From positions 1 through 63,665 of the IMG/VR virus record IMGVR_UViG_3300032296_000732: 63,665 bases of DNA, one strand, 5' to 3'. A program made the translations under genes and the position numbers. The DNA comes from a virus. This document shows positions 63,129-63,665 of the stretch, in pieces (the first letter of the stretch is position 1; each line of letters starts with the position of its first letter). The notes under the pieces are model-generated. The model was not told the DNA's origin and made no database searches. It saw nothing but the letters and a program-made list of their open reading frames with translations.

Positions 63129-63403
63129 AAAAAACTGAAATTGAACACATGTGGAAAGTAGCTAGTAACAACCCACACCACGATACAAATTGGCATGACC
63201 CAGTTGTTGTGGCCTTTGCCCAGTTGGTGGCAGCACACACGTTGATGAACATCGACCCATCCAAATTCATGTCGTACCAAGAAGCGTTTGAAGCGGGACG
63301 GGTTGCCGAGCGTAAGAATTTAAGCGCGGTACTACGGCAAATGCACGATGCGTATTCATTGGCAAGCGACCCGTCAGGTCTTAAGGTAAGGGGGCAAGCA
63401 TGA
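63125..63403 (+). CDS. small hypothetical phage protein
   Basis: 92 residues from ATG 63125 (MKKTEIEHMWKVASNNPHHDTNWHDPVVVAFAQLVAAH). An upstream in-frame ATG is less likely because ATGA coupling fits this one. The second half (YQEAFEAGRVAERKNLSAVLRQMHDAYSLA) is helical. Function unknown. Confidence 0.7.
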   Translation: MKKTEIEHMWKVASNNPHHDTNWHDPVVVAFAQLVAAHTLMNIDPSKFMSYQEAFEAGRVAERKNLSAVLRQMHDAYSLASDPSGLKVRGQA

Positions 63404-63540
63404 AAGCCATCATCGAATACATCAAGAAGTTGTTTACCCGTGTGCCCCCTGCGGTTACGGACGAGCATTGCCCCTACTGCCACGGCCTTGGCTATGACAG
63501 CAGCGGGTTCACCTGCTCATGTCTGAGGGAGAAGAAATGA
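63400..63540 (+). CDS. very small zinc-finger-like protein (46 aa)
   Basis: Encodes MKAIIEYIKKLFTRVPPAV, then a cysteine-rich end HCPYCHGLGYDSSGFTCSCLREKK, a DnaJ-type CxxCxGxG half with a CxC. Coupled by 4-nt overlaps on both sides. A zinc-binding accessory protein. Confidence 0.65.
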   Translation: MKAIIEYIKKLFTRVPPAVTDEHCPYCHGLGYDSSGFTCSCLREKK

Positions 63541-63665
63541 CGCCACTCATAAAAGAAATGGTCAAGATGGTGTCTGTTGCAAACCTTGACCCAACGCAGA
63601 TGCAGTGGTTTGATGTGACTGGAGCCATCAAAGAGTACATTGGCTACGACCAACGCAAGTACCTG
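63537..63665 (+). CDS. 5' part of a small hypothetical protein (cut by the window edge)
   Basis: ATG 63537 overlaps the previous stop and reads MTPLIKEMVKMVSVANLDPTQMQWFDVTGAIKEYIGYDQRKYL up to the edge in sections. The frame is still open at 63665. No family recognised; it continues the accessory operon. Confidence 0.6.
   Translation, partial: MTPLIKEMVKMVSVANLDPTQMQWFDVTGAIKEYIGYDQRKYL

Noticed and set aside
1-63665. Circular closure of the window (right edge joined to left edge).
   Set aside because: Both edges lie in plus-strand accessory operons, but joining them gives a frame that stops after 20 codons and does not enter the left-edge frame that looks genuine. No terminal repeat is visible, so circularity is not supported.

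Overview
The window is one stretch of a tailed bacteriophage genome (Caudoviricetes). The clearest markers are a terminase pair, a large portal, a GroES-like protein, scaffold, Mu gpT-like major capsid protein, head-tail adaptors, a P22 gp10-like tail protein, a GNAT-like protein next to ejection-type proteins, and a holin/endolysin pair. No tail-sheath or obvious tape-measure gene was seen, so a short-tailed (podovirus-like) virion is likely. Many gene families are ones I associate with uncultured freshwater phages of Gram-negative, probably betaproteobacterial, hosts; that host guess is inference. No integrase, CI-type repressor, DNA polymerase, tRNA or CRISPR array was found. Both ends cut through genes.

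Layout. (1) 1-5043, plus strand: a tightly overlapped run of small accessory genes containing an HNH/AP2 homing endonuclease, a NrdR-like zinc ribbon, a DUF1364-like nuclease and a PAPS-reductase-like protein. (2) 5044-5841: a 0.8-kb gap full of potential RNA helices, with what look like two consecutive structured non-coding RNAs, each ending in a U-tract; the second has its own sigma70-type promoter. (3) 5842-9013: ParB-like/HTH protein, superfamily 2 helicase and Toprim primase. (4) 13463-8967, minus strand: about 18 small genes in translationally coupled clusters, ending with a small membrane protein and a sigma-region-4-like protein. (5) 13597-17189: small terminase, a LexA-type DNA-binding protein, and a large terminase split by an intein that carries an endonuclease VII-type gene in another reading frame. 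(6) 17189-32711: head and connector genes interspersed with small Lys/Gly-rich proteins and a second HNH endonuclease. (7) 32722-41685: tail-fibre genes, including three tandem paralogues each with exactly seven 43-residue repeats, a glycosyltransferase-like/methyltransferase fusion, and the lysis genes. (8) 41717-59169: tail protein, Gly/Gln-rich ejection-type proteins, and a 2,915-residue polyvalent protein with ParB-like, GHKL ATPase and HExxH domains. (9) 59225-63665: RusA (minus strand), then a plus-strand recombination operon (Cas4/RecB-like nuclease, ERF annealing protein, SSB-tailed protein) running into more small early genes.

Control. A 19-bp element, GTAACAGSTGTTACACTGA, occurs five times: just before the structured RNA region, twice before the LexA-like gene, and once each inside a connector gene and the giant gene. 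A degenerate sixth copy overlaps the rusA promoter. It combines a 14-bp dyad with an extended -10-like tail, so it may be a phage promoter/operator, with the LexA-like or ParB-like protein as candidate binder. Separate dyads overlap the promoters of the minus-strand cluster and of the recombination operon.
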